From the NCBI RefSeq assembly GCF_001550065.1, contig NZ_LRUB01000035.1, positions 186,001 to 250,000 on the forward strand: DNA of 64,000 bases, read 5' to 3'. Positions 45,951 through 55,630 of this stretch are shown here, piece by piece (the stretch's first letter is position 1; each line of letters begins with the position of its first letter). The position numbers and the translations under genes were made by a program. Under the pieces are notes generated by a model. It worked only from the letters and a program-made list of their open reading frames with translations, did not search any database and was not told where the DNA came from. Source of the DNA: Kordiimonas lipolytica. GTDB lineage: Bacteria; Pseudomonadota; Alphaproteobacteria; Sphingomonadales; Kordiimonadaceae.

Positions 45951-48611
45951 ATGACCAAATGGGTATACAGCTTTGGTGATGGCGCGGCTGAAGGCCGTGC
46001 CGATATGAAAAACCTCCTGGGCGGCAAGGGTGCGAACCTTGCGGAAATGGCCTCCCTGGGCTTGCCGGTGCCCCCGGGGCTAACGATCACCACGGAAGTC
46101 TGCACCTATTATTACGCCAACGGCCAGGAGTACCCGGACACGCTTGAGAGCGAAGTCAACCAGGCCATTGCGAAAATCGAGAAAAGCGTTGGCGCCAAGT
46201 TTGGCGACAAGGATAACCCGCTTTTGGTGTCTGTGCGGTCTGGCGCACGGGTTTCCATGCCGGGCATGATGGATACGGTCCTGAACCTTGGCCTGAACGA
46301 TGAAACCGTTGAAGGATTGGCGAAGAACAGCGAAAACCCGCGCTTTGCCTGGGATAGCTATCGCCGCTTTATCCAGATGTATTCCGATGTGGTGCTGGGT
46401 GTTGATCATTATCACTTCGAAGAGCTGATTGAGATCCTGAAGGAAGAGAAGGGGATCGACCTTGATACCCACCTTGAGGCGGAAGACTGGAAAGAACTGG
46501 CGCAGCAGTTCAAGGCCAAGACGGAAGAAGAGCTTGGCAAGCCGTTTCCGCAGGATGTGCGGGAGCAGCTTTGGGGCGCTATCGGCGCTGTCTTCTCAAG
46601 CTGGCAGATTGACCGCGCCAAGGTATACCGCAAGCTGAACAATATCCCGGAAGACTGGGGCACGGCGGTAAACGTGCAGGCTATGGTGTTCGGCAACATG
46701 GGCGATACGTCGGCAACCGGCGTTGCCTTCACGCGTGATCCATCTACCGGCGATAATGAATATTACGGTGAGTATCTCATCAATGCGCAGGGCGAAGATG
46801 TGGTGGCGGGCATCCGCACGCCGCAGAACCTGACAAAGGCTGCCCGCGAGGCTGCTGGTGCCACGCTGCCGTCGATGGAAGAAAGCATGCCGGAAGTGTT
46901 TGGGGAGCTTGCCGACGTGTTCGACAAGCTTGAGCACCACTATAAGGACATGCAGGACATCGAATTTACCGTTCAGCGCGGCAAACTATGGATGCTGCAG
47001 ACCCGTGCGGGCAAACGCACGGCCAAAGCGGCGCTCAAGATCGCCGTTGAAATGGCAGCAGACGGCCTGATTGACGAGAAAACAGCGGTGCTGCGGGTTG
47101 AGCCTGCAGCCCTTGACCAGCTTTTGCACCCAACACTGGACCCGGACGCACCGCGCGATGTGCTGACCCGTGGCCTGCCGGCATCCCCGGGCGCTGCATC
47201 TGGCGAAGTTGTGTTCGATGCCGACCACGCTGAAGCAGCGGCCAAGGAAGGCCGTTCGGTTATCCTGTGCCGGGTTGAAACCAGCCCTGAGGATATCCAC
47301 GGCATGCACGCTGCGAAAGGCATCCTGACAGCGCGCGGCGGCATGACCAGCCACGCAGCCGTTGTGGCGCGCGGTATGGGGCGTCCCTGTGTATCAGGTG
47401 CCGGCCAGCTTCGGATTGATGGCAAGGCAGGCGTGATGTCCTGCGCAGGCCGTGAGGTCAAGGAAGGCGATATCATCACTATCGACGGCGCATCCGGCGA
47501 AGTTATGATCGGTGAAGTGAAAACCCTGCAGCCAGAACTGGCTGGCGATTTCGCCAAGCTGATGGAGTGGGCCGATAGCTACCGCAAGCTGAAGGTGCGC
47601 ACCAACGCCGACACGCCGCATGACACGTCAACCGCGCGCGAATTCGGTGCGGAAGGCATTGGCCTGTGCCGCACTGAGCATATGTTCTTTGAAGGCGAGC
47701 GTATCATTGCGGTGCGCGAGATGATCCTGGCGGATGACCTGGCGGGCAGGAAACATGCTCTGGCTAAATTGCTGCCTATGCAGCGCGGTGACTTTATTGA
47801 GATATTCAAGATCATGCGCGGCCTGCCGGTGACGATCCGCCTGCTGGACCCACCACTTCACGAATTCCTGCCGCGCGAGGAAGACGAGTTTGAAGACGTT
47901 GCCAAAGCCATTGGTGCCAGTGTTGACCATCTGAAGCGCCGCGCATCTGAACTGCATGAGTTTAACCCGATGCTGGGTCACCGGGGTTGCCGCCTCGGGA
48001 TCACCTATCCGGAAATCTATGAAATGCAGGCACGGGCCATCTTTGAAGCCGCTATCGTGGTTGAAGAGGAAACCGGTGAAACGGTTGTGCCGGAAATCAT
48101 GATCCCGCTTGTGGCAACTCGTAAGGAGTTGGGCATGATGCGTGCTGTTGTTGAAGCTGCCGCAGAAGAGGTTTTCGCAGAGAAGAACCACCGTGTCGAA
48201 TATATGGTTGGCACCATGATCGAATTGCCACGCGCTGCACTGCAGGCTGGGAAGATTGCGGTTGAGGCAGACTTTTTCTCATTCGGCACCAACGACCTGA
48301 CGCAGACCACCATCGGCATCAGCCGGGATGATGCGGGCCGGTTCCTGGATGAATATGTGAAGAAGGATATCTTCGCGCAGGACCCATTTGTTTCCATCGA
48401 TCAGGAAGGTGTGGGCGAGCTTGTGGAAATTGGCGCAGAGCGCGGTCGTTCCACCAAGCCTGACCTGAAGCTGGGAATCTGCGGCGAGCACGGCGGCGAT
48501 CCGGCATCTGTCGAGTTCTGCCACCGGACGGGGCTGGATTATGTGTCCTGTTCCCCGTACCGGGTGCCGATCGCACGGCTCGCGGCCGCTCAGGCAGCCT
48601 TGAAAGACTAA
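45951..48611 (+). CDS. ppdK: Pyruvate, phosphate dikinase
   Basis: PpdK interconverts pyruvate, ATP and phosphate with PEP, AMP and PPi. The 886-residue protein has the N-terminal nucleotide-binding domain ([41 protein letters not shown]), the phospho-histidine swivel domain ([19 protein letters not shown], with the catalytic His) and the C-terminal PEP/pyruvate barrel ending in [13 protein letters not shown]. It follows glyS, a familiar alphaproteobacterial arrangement. AAGGA lies 12 bases before the ATG. Confidence 0.97.
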   Translation: MTKWVYSFGDGAAEGRADMKNLLGGKGANLAEMASLGLPVPPGLTITTEVCTYYYANGQEYPDTLESEVNQAIAKIEKSVGAKFGDKDNPLLVSVRSGARVSMPGMMDTVLNLGLNDETVEGLAKNSENPRFAWDSYRRFIQMYSDVVLGVDHYHFEELIEILKEEKGIDLDTHLEAEDWKELAQQFKAKTEEELGKPFPQDVREQLWGAIGAVFSSWQIDRAKVYRKLNNIPEDWGTAVNVQAMVFGNMGDTSATGVAFTRDPSTGDNEYYGEYLINAQGEDVVAGIRTPQNLTKAAREAAGATLPSMEESMPEVFGELADVFDKLEHHYKDMQDIEFTVQRGKLWMLQTRAGKRTAKAALKIAVEMAADGLIDEKTAVLRVEPAALDQLLHPTLDPDAPRDVLTRGLPASPGAASGEVVFDADHAEAAAKEGRSVILCRVETSPEDIHGMHAAKGILTARGGMTSHAAVVARGMGRPCVSGAGQLRIDGKAGVMSCAGREVKEGDIITIDGASGEVMIGEVKTLQPELAGDFAKLMEWADSYRKLKVRTNADTPHDTSTAREFGAEGIGLCRTEHMFFEGERIIAVREMILADDLAGRKHALAKLLPMQRGDFIEIFKIMRGLPVTIRLLDPPLHEFLPREEDEFEDVAKAIGASVDHLKRRASELHEFNPMLGHRGCRLGITYPEIYEMQARAIFEAAIVVEEETGETVVPEIMIPLVATRKELGMMRAVVEAAAEEVFAEKNHRVEYMVGTMIELPRAALQAGKIAVEADFFSFGTNDLTQTTIGISRDDAGRFLDEYVKKDIFAQDPFVSIDQEGVGELVEIGAERGRSTKPDLKLGICGEHGGDPASVEFCHRTGLDYVSCSPYRVPIARLAAAQAALKD

Positions 48612-48617
48612 AGATCA

Positions 48618-48638
48618 GAGGGCCTTCGGGCCCTCCTT
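48618..48638 (+). terminator. Terminator hairpin after ppdK
   Basis: GAGGGCC (48618-48624), a TTCG tetraloop and GGCCCTC (48629-48635) form a perfect stem just after the ppdK stop. The T-tail is short, so termination may be partial. Confidence 0.6.
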
Positions 48639-48653
48639 ACATTTGGGGGATGT

Positions 48654-49076
48654 ATGAAGAAAGTGGGCATTGTACTGGCGCTGGTTTTATTGGCCGCGCT
48701 GGCACGGGGAATACTGCATTGGCTGGTCTTTGGGGAAGGGGTTTTCGCGAGTTTTCTTGAGACTCCTGAGGATATCGCACGATTGGTTGCCAAGATCATT
48801 CTCGACTTGGTTGTTGGGGCAATTGTCGTACTGTTTGCTCTGCCTGCTGTGCTGCTTAGCCGCAGGCGAATGCCTGTTGTCGCGTCGATGGGAACGGCTG
48901 CCCTGGTGCCATGTCTGCTGCTGTTTGGTCTGGAATTCTTCACGGCTAACGGCCTGCCTGAAGCGGCGATCAGGCTTTTGGGTATCCTCTTTGTACAAGG
49001 ACTTGTGGTCGCTGCTGTGGCTCTCAAATACTGGCCAGCGAAAAATAAGGACGCCGTGCAAAACATCTTTGAATAA
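48654..49076 (+). CDS. Small integral membrane protein, unknown
   Basis: I do not recognise this 140-residue protein. It has four hydrophobic segments (about residues 4-26, 42-68, 78-97 and 106-124), separated by short charged loops such as LLSRRRMP. A GGGGG ribosome site lies before the ATG. It is the only well-placed frame on either strand between the ppdK terminator and the next gene, which supports it being real; no motif indicates a function. Confidence 0.65.
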   Translation: MKKVGIVLALVLLAALARGILHWLVFGEGVFASFLETPEDIARLVAKIILDLVVGAIVVLFALPAVLLSRRRMPVVASMGTAALVPCLLLFGLEFFTANGLPEAAIRLLGILFVQGLVVAAVALKYWPAKNKDAVQNIFE

Positions 49077-49134
49077 CCGATAGCGCTTTTTATTTTGGTG
49101 GCTTGGCCTATCTTCTTTTACGAGGGAGATAATC

Positions 49135-49956
49135 ATGAACCACGCAGAGATTATCGAGACCATCAAGGATCAGGGGTATTTCATCATTGAAGGCCTGATG
49201 ACGCTTGAGAAAATCGATGCCGCACGGACAATCCTGGACCCAATTTTCGCGGAGCAGTGCACGGGCAGGAACCAGTTCGAAGGCTTCAAGACCCAGCGAA
49301 TTTACTCGCTGCCTAAATATGGCCCGGCGCTTTGGCCCTTTTTCGACAATGAAGATGTGCTGAAGATCATCAAGCCGCTTCTGTGGGGGGACTGCCTGAT
49401 CACAGCGGCGCTCGCGGCCAATGTGCTGCCCGGGGAACAGCCGCAGGCGTTTCATACCGACGACAGCTTCTATCCCGTGTCGCGCCCGCGCCAGGCTTTT
49501 TCGGTTGGGGCGATCTGGGCCATGGATGATTTCACAGCTGAAAACGGCGCGACGCAGTTAATCCCATACAGCCACCTGTGGGGCGACGAGCAGCCTGACG
49601 GTGTGCTGACCACTTTTGAGGCATTCTCTATTAAGGAATCGGGGCAGGCGGACGGCTGGGCGACGCCTGAAAATACCAAGATCGTCACTGCAGAAATGCC
49701 GAAGGGCTCTGTGCTGATTTTCCTTGGGAACTTATGGCACAGGGCAGGGGGCAACGTATCAGAGGGCTCGCGCCTAGGGTTATTCCCGCAATATTGTGCA
49801 GCCTGGGCGCGGCAGCAGGAGAATTTCTTCTTGTCCATCCCGCGCGAAGATGTTGCAAAGATGCCGGAAAGCATGCAGGCCCTGTTGGGATACCAGATTC
49901 ACCCACCCTTCATGGGGCATGCAGGCGGGCGGCACCCGGCGAAGCTGCTGAAATGA
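49135..49956 (+). CDS. Phytanoyl-CoA dioxygenase family protein
   Basis: A 273-residue Fe(II)/2-oxoglutarate-dependent dioxygenase of the PhyH family. The iron ligands are H107-x-D109 in FHTDDSFYP and His202 in GNLWHRAGGN; Arg213 is placed to bind 2-oxoglutarate. Substrates of bacterial members are diverse and this one is not known. The ATG follows GAGGGAG. It faces a tiny membrane-protein gene with a one-base boundary between the two stops. Confidence 0.87.
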   Translation: MNHAEIIETIKDQGYFIIEGLMTLEKIDAARTILDPIFAEQCTGRNQFEGFKTQRIYSLPKYGPALWPFFDNEDVLKIIKPLLWGDCLITAALAANVLPGEQPQAFHTDDSFYPVSRPRQAFSVGAIWAMDDFTAENGATQLIPYSHLWGDEQPDGVLTTFEAFSIKESGQADGWATPENTKIVTAEMPKGSVLIFLGNLWHRAGGNVSEGSRLGLFPQYCAAWARQQENFFLSIPREDVAKMPESMQALLGYQIHPPFMGHAGGRHPAKLLK

Positions 49957-50079
49957 CTAGTTTGCCATTGCCAATACGATAATCAGGATGGAGGCAACAG
50001 CGGCGCCAAGGACAAAGAGATTGTGGCGCTCATGTGCTTTGTTCTTTTCCTGCAAGCGTTGTTTCTTGTTTTTGGTCAT
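49957..50079 (-). CDS. 40-residue single-span membrane protein
   Basis: A small gene with a basic N-terminus (MTKNKKQRLQEKNKAHERHN) and one membrane helix (LFVLGAAVASILIIVLAM). The ATG at 50079 has an excellent GGGGAAGGG site, which decides the start against an in-frame longer form. Function unknown; the layout of a Lys/Arg/Glu-rich amphipathic head plus one C-terminal helix recalls tail-anchored small regulators, but that is only shape. Confidence 0.65.
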   Translation of the reverse strand: MTKNKKQRLQEKNKAHERHNLFVLGAAVASILIIVLAMAN

Positions 50080-50147
50080 GACCCTTCCCCGTTTGGAGAA
50101 TGGCAACACAAGATGAAGAAAAAAACAAGATTTTAAGTGCCGCATGG

Positions 50148-51035
50148 CTATTCGGTGCGGCTCAGCACCTCGTCATGCCAAAGGCGCCAGTATTTGGCTT
50201 CTAACCCCGGCGGCATCAGCCAAAAGGCGTTTGCATTGGTATATTCGTCGGTTTGGCGTAGGCCAACCAGCAATTCATTGATGCGTGAGATAACAGTGCG
50301 GCCCTGGGGTGTGTCATTGCAGGCGATGCCGCCCATGCCGAACTGGCCCTCATGTTCCAGCAACGGGTAATAGCTGTATTCGCCGCCATTACCTTCGGTC
50401 AGTTCGTTGAAGTGCAGCATGGCGTAATAATCGATAAAATAGTCGAAACGACCTGCATCAAGCATTTTGAACATGCCCTGCGTCAGGCTGGTGCGACCTG
50501 ACCAGCGGAACATATTCCCCGCATTAGGATCGTTCGCAAAAATATCGTTCAGCCAGCGGCTGTATACGCGGCCCGGCTGAAAAGCGCCCTGTGCGGATGT
50601 GTCGGCAATCAATGCCCTGAAATCTATTCGACCATTCGTTTCATGGGCTTTTATCCTGGGCGCGGCTTCTTTTCTGGCAATGATGCCGTGATAGAAGAAC
50701 AGAAAGGTTGGTGCGCTGAAAACAAGGCCTTCGCGTTGCTCCAGGCTTAGGTCAATACCCTTGTAGGAAGAGGTGGCAAAGCAGGCCTCCATCGTTTTGA
50801 GAACAGTGTAGATGCGGACATTCACAACCGCCTGTTCAGTATGTCTGTATTCAGGCATTCCGGCTTGCACAAGGCGCTCACCTGTTTGGGCATAGCCTTT
50901 GCCAGCCCACGGTCCTTTGTTGATCCAGGCGGGTTGCCAGTCCAGGTTCAGCCAGGTGATGGTGGGTTTTTCTGCACAATTTGCGGCAGTTGATCCGGCC
51001 AGCAGGGCCAGACATAAACCTATTACACCTCGCAT
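50148..51035 (-). CDS. Periplasmic solute-binding-like protein (TIGR02285 type)
   Basis: About 295 residues with a signal peptide (MRGVIGLCLALLAGSTAANC). The body, ITWLNLDWQPAWINKGPWAGKGYAQT and later ACFATSSYKG, GRTSLTQGMFKMLDAGRFDYFIDYYAMLHF, follows the type 2 periplasmic-binding fold and looks like the TIGR02285 group, whose ligand is unknown. No ABC transporter genes are adjacent. The ATG at 51035 is chosen; a GTG at 51050 adds five residues and has GAGAGA directly before it. Confidence 0.72.
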   Translation of the reverse strand: MRGVIGLCLALLAGSTAANCAEKPTITWLNLDWQPAWINKGPWAGKGYAQTGERLVQAGMPEYRHTEQAVVNVRIYTVLKTMEACFATSSYKGIDLSLEQREGLVFSAPTFLFFYHGIIARKEAAPRIKAHETNGRIDFRALIADTSAQGAFQPGRVYSRWLNDIFANDPNAGNMFRWSGRTSLTQGMFKMLDAGRFDYFIDYYAMLHFNELTEGNGGEYSYYPLLEHEGQFGMGGIACNDTPQGRTVISRINELLVGLRQTDEYTNANAFWLMPPGLEAKYWRLWHDEVLSRTE

Positions 51036-51129
51036 TCTGTCGGTGCGCACTCTCTCAATCCCGCTTCAGGTTACAGACGACCTTCCGACCCTAGGTGGCG
51101 GAAGTTAAAGAACTGCAAATCGGTGAAGA

Positions 51130-51915
51130 CTATAGCAGGGTAACAGGCTGACCGTTACAGCAAAGCGTGGCATCTTCATATTCAAGCCGGAAATAGGCAA
51201 GGGCCAGGTCGCCATTTGACGTCCGGATCTCACCCGCGGCCTTGCCGGTTTCTGTCTCAAGGGCGGTGCCAGCATCTGGTGCACCGCCTTCAACGCGCAC
51301 GGGCCGCAAGATTTTTTTCAGGTTGGTGCGGTGCTTCATGCGTGCGGTCAGTTCCTGCCCCACATAGCAGCCTTTGGTGAAAGACACGCCGTGCAGTCGC
51401 TCAGCCGCGGTTTCCAGCCAGAAGTATTTTTCTGGGATCATGTCACGACTGCCATCCGGCACGCCGTGGCGGAGACGGGCCTGTTCATAATCATCACGGT
51501 CAAGAGTGGGGGCATCGGGGCAGCCCGTGGTCACAAGGCGCCAGCCCAAGCCTGCATGCCGGGGGTCTGGAACTGCGACTCCAGGGGCAGCGGGCCTTTC
51601 AAGCGAAGCCCAGACGCCCAGTGCTGTCTCATCCGCAATCGTCACATCAGCGCGCAGCTTATACATCATCAGTCGCCGCATCAGGTCTGTCTTGCGCGCA
51701 GCTTCAATATCCAGCAACAGGTCATCGCCTTCCGCCATGATGATCATGTCGTACATATATTTGCCCTGTGGCGTCAGGATCGCGGCATAAACGGCCTTGT
51801 CGGCTGTCACACCTGTGACGTCGTTGGTCACCAGTCCCTGCAGGAAGCTGCGGGTGTCCGGGCCTGAAAGACGCAGAATGGCGCGGTGATCAAGATGCAA
51901 TAGGGGGGCTGACAT
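51130..51915 (-). CDS. ygfZ: Folate-binding protein YgfZ (iron-sulfur cluster maintenance)
   Basis: A 261-residue GcvT-like protein. The invariant YgfZ motif KGCYVGQELTARMKHR is present with its conserved Cys, and the N-terminus (LRLSGPDTRSFLQGLVTNDV) is typical. YgfZ/IBA57 proteins bind tetrahydrofolate and help make or repair certain Fe-S enzymes. It is divergent from pyrC, with 130 bases between. Confidence 0.92.
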   Translation of the reverse strand: MSAPLLHLDHRAILRLSGPDTRSFLQGLVTNDVTGVTADKAVYAAILTPQGKYMYDMIIMAEGDDLLLDIEAARKTDLMRRLMMYKLRADVTIADETALGVWASLERPAAPGVAVPDPRHAGLGWRLVTTGCPDAPTLDRDDYEQARLRHGVPDGSRDMIPEKYFWLETAAERLHGVSFTKGCYVGQELTARMKHRTNLKKILRPVRVEGGAPDAGTALETETGKAAGEIRTSNGDLALAYFRLEYEDATLCCNGQPVTLL

Positions 51916-52045
51916 AATAATCCTATCTGGTGCTGATATTCAGGCTACACATAGCCACTTTATTGCGGCTTTCAAGTTGTAAGGTGAGGCGAAGACCGTT
52001 ACAACAGCCCTCACGCAGGTATGAAGTAAAAACAGGAATACTCCA

Positions 52046-53128
52046 ATGACAGCGCCCGCCTCCAAAACGTCTCAAAATGCTATCGATCGCCTGGTTATTC
52101 GCCAGCCAGATGACTGGCATGTCCATCTGCGGGACGGTTCGATGCTGGAAACCGTGGCGTCCTATACGGCGCGCCAGTTCGCCCGGGCGATCATCATGCC
52201 AAACCTGACGCCGCCTGTCACGACCGTCGCTGCAGCGGAAGCTTACCGCGCCCGTATCCTGGCAGCCGTGCCGGAGGGTACCGAATTCACGCCGCTGATG
52301 ACCTGTTACCTGACAGACAGCATCGATCCCGCCGAAGTATCCAAAGGGTTTACCGCAGGCGTATTCACGGCCTGCAAGCTGTATCCTGCGAATGCGACAA
52401 CCAACTCAAGCTTTGGCGTCAGCGATGTGAAGAACATCTATCCGGTGCTGGAAGAGATGCAACGTATCGGCATGCCGCTTCTGGTGCACGGGGAAGTAAC
52501 AGACAGCCATGTCGATATCTTTGACCGCGAGGCTGTGTTTATCGATCGGGTGATGAAGCACGTCGTTGCCGACTTTCCGGGCCTGAAAGTGGTGTTTGAA
52601 CACATCACAACGGCCGAAGCGGCCGCGTTCGTGATGGAAAGCGCGGACAATATCGGCGCAACCATTACGCCGCAGCACCTTGCCTACAACAGGAATGCCA
52701 TGTTGGTGGGCGGCATCAAGCCGCACTTCTATTGCTTGCCGGTTATCAAGCGGGAAGAACACCGTCTGGCACTTAGGAAAGCTGCCACATCCGGTTCGCC
52801 CAAGTTCTTCCTGGGAACCGATAGCGCGCCGCATACCAAGGACGCCAAGGAAAATGCCTGCGGCTGCGCAGGCGTGTTCAACGCACCTTTCGCCATGGAA
52901 AGCTATGCCAACACATTCGAAGAAGAAGGCGCGCTGGATAAGCTTGAAGCCTTTGCCTCAGAGAATGGGCCGAAGTTTTATGGCCTGCCGTTCAATGAGC
53001 GCCGTATTGTCTTGGAGCGGGCACCAGTGGCCGTACCGGACCATGTCGAAGGAAACGGTAATCGCCTTGTGCCTTTCCTGGCTGGCGAAACACTCAGCTG
53101 GCGGTTCGCTGGCATTGTGGACGCCTAA
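52046..53128 (+). CDS. pyrC: Dihydroorotase (homodimeric class II)
   Basis: PyrC closes carbamoyl-aspartate to dihydroorotate in pyrimidine synthesis. The zinc ligands are in [10 protein letters not shown]; the carbamylated Lys is in [14 protein letters not shown]; later His ligands are in LLVHGEV and VFEHITT; the catalytic Asp is in [11 protein letters not shown]. The 360-residue length fits the E. coli-type enzyme. It has its own upstream region and is followed by a LysE-type gene 28 bases later. Confidence 0.96.
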   Translation: MTAPASKTSQNAIDRLVIRQPDDWHVHLRDGSMLETVASYTARQFARAIIMPNLTPPVTTVAAAEAYRARILAAVPEGTEFTPLMTCYLTDSIDPAEVSKGFTAGVFTACKLYPANATTNSSFGVSDVKNIYPVLEEMQRIGMPLLVHGEVTDSHVDIFDREAVFIDRVMKHVVADFPGLKVVFEHITTAEAAAFVMESADNIGATITPQHLAYNRNAMLVGGIKPHFYCLPVIKREEHRLALRKAATSGSPKFFLGTDSAPHTKDAKENACGCAGVFNAPFAMESYANTFEEEGALDKLEAFASENGPKFYGLPFNERRIVLERAPVAVPDHVEGNGNRLVPFLAGETLSWRFAGIVDA

Positions 53129-53156
53129 TCAGGCAGGGCCGGGGGGACGAGTAGGG

Positions 53157-53792
53157 GTGATCAGCGGGCTTGCATATGTACTTTGGGGCATGGCTTTCGG
53201 CTTTGCCCTCTCTGCACCGATTGGTCCCGTGAATATCATTTGTCTTCGACGCAGTCTTTTCGGGCGCGCGCGTGACGGATTCGCGATCGGATCGGGTGCA
53301 GCGCTCGGCGATGCCTTCTATGCTGGGCTCGCCGCGCTTGGGCTCAATGCCTTTCTTGCGCTGATTGACAGCTATGACACGGCGCTGCGCCTTGTTGGGG
53401 CGCTGATTATGCTTGTGTTTGCTGTACGAATCTGGCGTGCCCATCCCCACCTGGACCGGGAGCCCATGGAAGGCGGTGTGAAACGGGGCATGATTGGCGC
53501 GCTTGTGCTGACGCTTACCAATCCCGGCGTGTTCTTTGGCTTTCTTGGCATGTATGCCCTTGCAGGAATTGGTGATCTGGGCGCGGCTTCCGGTCATGCA
53601 ACAAGTGATGCTGTCATGCTGATCCTTGGTGTGTTCATGGGCAGTTGCTGTTGGTGGGCGCTTCTTGTCGGAATTGGCCGATACCTGCGGGACAAGGTCA
53701 ATGACAACCTGCTCACCATAATCAACCATGTTTCTGCTGCCATCATTGGGCTTTTTGCCTTGGGAACGCTATTCAGCCTCCTCCCGATGTGA
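53157..53792 (+). CDS. LysE-family exporter
   Basis: A 211-residue protein with about six membrane segments. AFGFALSAPIGPVNIICLRRSLFGRAR at the N-terminus and TLTNPGVFFGFLGMYALAG in the middle are LysE/RhtB motifs. The GTG at 53157 follows a GGGGGGA stretch and the first membrane segment begins at once; a longer frame running into pyrC is not used. The exported molecule, probably an amino acid, is not known. Confidence 0.85.
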   Translation: MISGLAYVLWGMAFGFALSAPIGPVNIICLRRSLFGRARDGFAIGSGAALGDAFYAGLAALGLNAFLALIDSYDTALRLVGALIMLVFAVRIWRAHPHLDREPMEGGVKRGMIGALVLTLTNPGVFFGFLGMYALAGIGDLGAASGHATSDAVMLILGVFMGSCCWWALLVGIGRYLRDKVNDNLLTIINHVSAAIIGLFALGTLFSLLPM

Positions 53793-53865
53793 TCAATGAT
53801 GACGTTTTTGTGAAAATTCAGCGGAAATTTCATGCCGAAACAAGTATTTGAGTAACTTTGATTGC

Positions 53866-53894
53866 TTGATTGCGACAGATTCGCGTTCTATAGT
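53866..53894 (+). promoter_or_regulatory. Promoter of pal
   Basis: TTGATT (53866-53871) and TATAGT (53889-53894) are separated by 17 bases, a good sigma70-type pair in an AT-rich 200-base gap, about 110 bases before pal. Confidence 0.55.
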
Positions 53895-54005
53895 TGCCAC
53901 GAACTTGAGGTGTTGCTCACCAGCTTTCTGATTTAGGGGGAGGCGGGGGAGCGATAGTACACGTATAAAACGCGGGAAATCCCCGCTCCGTTGGAGGGAG
54001 CAATA

Positions 54006-54563
54006 ATGACGTCCGAGCGCCTGGGCAAGAATATCGCCATCATTTCCGCGGCTGCACTGATTCTGGCAGCCTGTTCATCCACACCTGAGCCTGAGACGGA
54101 TACATCCTCTACGGATATGTCGACCGAGCAGTCGCAAACTGATACCGGTGCTCCAACGCAGCCTGATATGGGTGAAGTAAAGCAGGACACGTTGGATCCG
54201 ATTGAGGTTCCTGGCCAAGAAGGGCTGACCGCTTATGCAGGTGATCGTGTTTTCTTCGAGTATGATAGCTCTGAAATTACAGCTGAAGCACGTGCGACAC
54301 TTTCGAAGCAAGCTTCCTGGCTGATCCGTCATCCACGTGTTCGTGTGTCGGTCGAAGGTCACTGTGACGAGCGCGGTACCCGCGAATATAACCTCGCGCT
54401 GGGCGAGCGTCGCGCGACCGCCGTTAAGAATTATCTGATCGCCCTTGGCGTTCCAGCTTCCCGCATGAATACCATCAGTTACGGCAAGGAACGCCCTGCT
54501 GTTGTTGGTAATGGTGAAAGCACCTGGAGCCAGAACCGTCGCGGTGTGCTCCGCGTCCAGTAA
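54006..54563 (+). CDS. pal: Peptidoglycan-associated lipoprotein Pal
   Basis: Pal anchors the outer membrane to peptidoglycan and works with Tol proteins during constriction. Its 185 residues comprise a lipoprotein signal ending LAAC with Cys23, a Ser/Thr/Asp/Pro-rich tether, and an OmpA-like domain (DRVFFEYDSSEITAEA, VSVEGHCDERGTREYNLALGERRA) that binds diaminopimelate. The start ATG at 54006 has GGAGGGAG upstream. It has its own promoter and terminator; tolB and tolQRA are not beside it. Confidence 0.95.
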   Translation: MTSERLGKNIAIISAAALILAACSSTPEPETDTSSTDMSTEQSQTDTGAPTQPDMGEVKQDTLDPIEVPGQEGLTAYAGDRVFFEYDSSEITAEARATLSKQASWLIRHPRVRVSVEGHCDERGTREYNLALGERRATAVKNYLIALGVPASRMNTISYGKERPAVVGNGESTWSQNRRGVLRVQ

Positions 54564-54587
54564 GCCATAGGCGCACTAAGGACAAGT

Positions 54588-54625
54588 GGCCCCGTGCCCG
54601 GATTTCCGGTGCGGGGCCGTTTTTT
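54588..54625 (+). terminator. Terminator after pal
   Basis: GGCCCCG (54588-54594) pairs with CGGGGCC (54612-54618), with a further CCGG/CCGG pairing inside, then GTTTTTT. It separates pal from cpoB, so cpoB needs read-through or its own promoter. Confidence 0.85.
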
Positions 54626-54743
54626 ATCAGGTGCCCATTGTTCATGGTTGCGCGGCAGCCATTATCGGGCCGCAATTAATTCGTAAGTCTGTTTCCCGGG
54701 GCAATGAGTGGTCGTTGGCCCGGAAGTAAAGGAGAACCAGGAC

Positions 54744-55607
54744 ATGATCTGGCGTGCTGTTGCCATCTGTATTCTCATTTTGTCAGCAACCATTCAGGTG
54801 CAGGCGCAAAGCCGGGCAGAACTGGCGCTGAAGGTAGAGCGGCTGGAGCGCGAAATGATCGCGCTTGAAAACCGATTGCGTGGCGGTGCTGTGGCCCGCC
54901 CGGCAGCAGGGGCACAGGGCAGTTTGGATGACAGGGCGCTTCTTGCTGATCTCGCAGCCAAGATCGGTACGGTGGAACGCCAGATGCGAACCATGACGGG
55001 CCGCATGGAAGAAATTGAACACCAGCAGCGGAAGCTTGATGAAGCGATGGGTCTGTTGCGCAAGGAGCTTCAGCTCCAGCAGCAGGAGGCGGCAGACTAC
55101 CGCGCAAACCAGGAAGTGGCCCGGCAAGATTCGGCGTCATCCCAGCCTGTCGATACCGCGCCTGCGGCCACCCCCGCGGTCGAAGTGCCGACGGAACCAG
55201 AGATCGCGTTGCCGGAGGGTGAGCCATCGGGCCAGTATCAGTATGCTTTCGGGTTTATCCAGAAAAACGACCTTGATAGTGGTTTTACAGCCATGGACAT
55301 GTTCCTCAAGGCCCACCCTGACGACGCACTGGCAGGCAACGCCAAATTCTGGCTGGGGCGTATTCACCTCCTGAAGGGCCGTTTGCCTCAGGCCGCGCAG
55401 CAGCTGTTGGCGCTGATTGAGGAGCACCCCAATCACGCAAAGCGGGCGGATGCTCTGCTGGATCTTTCAGACGTATTGATCGGCCTTGGCAGTAAGCCCG
55501 ATGCCTGCAACGCACTGGCCGAATTCCGCCGCAGCGCTGACGATGCTTCAGACCGGCTCAAGGCCCGAGCAGAGCGGACAGCCAAAGAGGCTGGCTGCAC
55601 CAATTAA
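54744..55607 (+). CDS. cpoB: Cell division coordinator CpoB (YbgF)
   Basis: A 287-residue periplasmic protein. It has a signal peptide ending AQA, a long coiled coil (about residues 25-110) that trimerises the family, a Pro/Glu-rich linker, and TPR repeats from QYQYAFGFIQKNDLDSGFTAM onward. CpoB links Tol-Pal constriction with PBP1b peptidoglycan synthesis. I use the ATG at 54744 after AGGAGAACCAGGAC; an upstream in-frame GTG gives a poor signal peptide. Confidence 0.9.
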   Translation: MIWRAVAICILILSATIQVQAQSRAELALKVERLEREMIALENRLRGGAVARPAAGAQGSLDDRALLADLAAKIGTVERQMRTMTGRMEEIEHQQRKLDEAMGLLRKELQLQQQEAADYRANQEVARQDSASSQPVDTAPAATPAVEVPTEPEIALPEGEPSGQYQYAFGFIQKNDLDSGFTAMDMFLKAHPDDALAGNAKFWLGRIHLLKGRLPQAAQQLLALIEEHPNHAKRADALLDLSDVLIGLGSKPDACNALAEFRRSADDASDRLKARAERTAKEAGCTN

Positions 55608-55630
55608 TTTAGCAAACCGGGGCTGGCTTT

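Noticed and set aside
52680..53156. In-frame upstream extension of the LysE-family gene through pyrC
   Set aside because: The extension is the shadow of pyrC; the first membrane segment begins right after the GTG at 53157.
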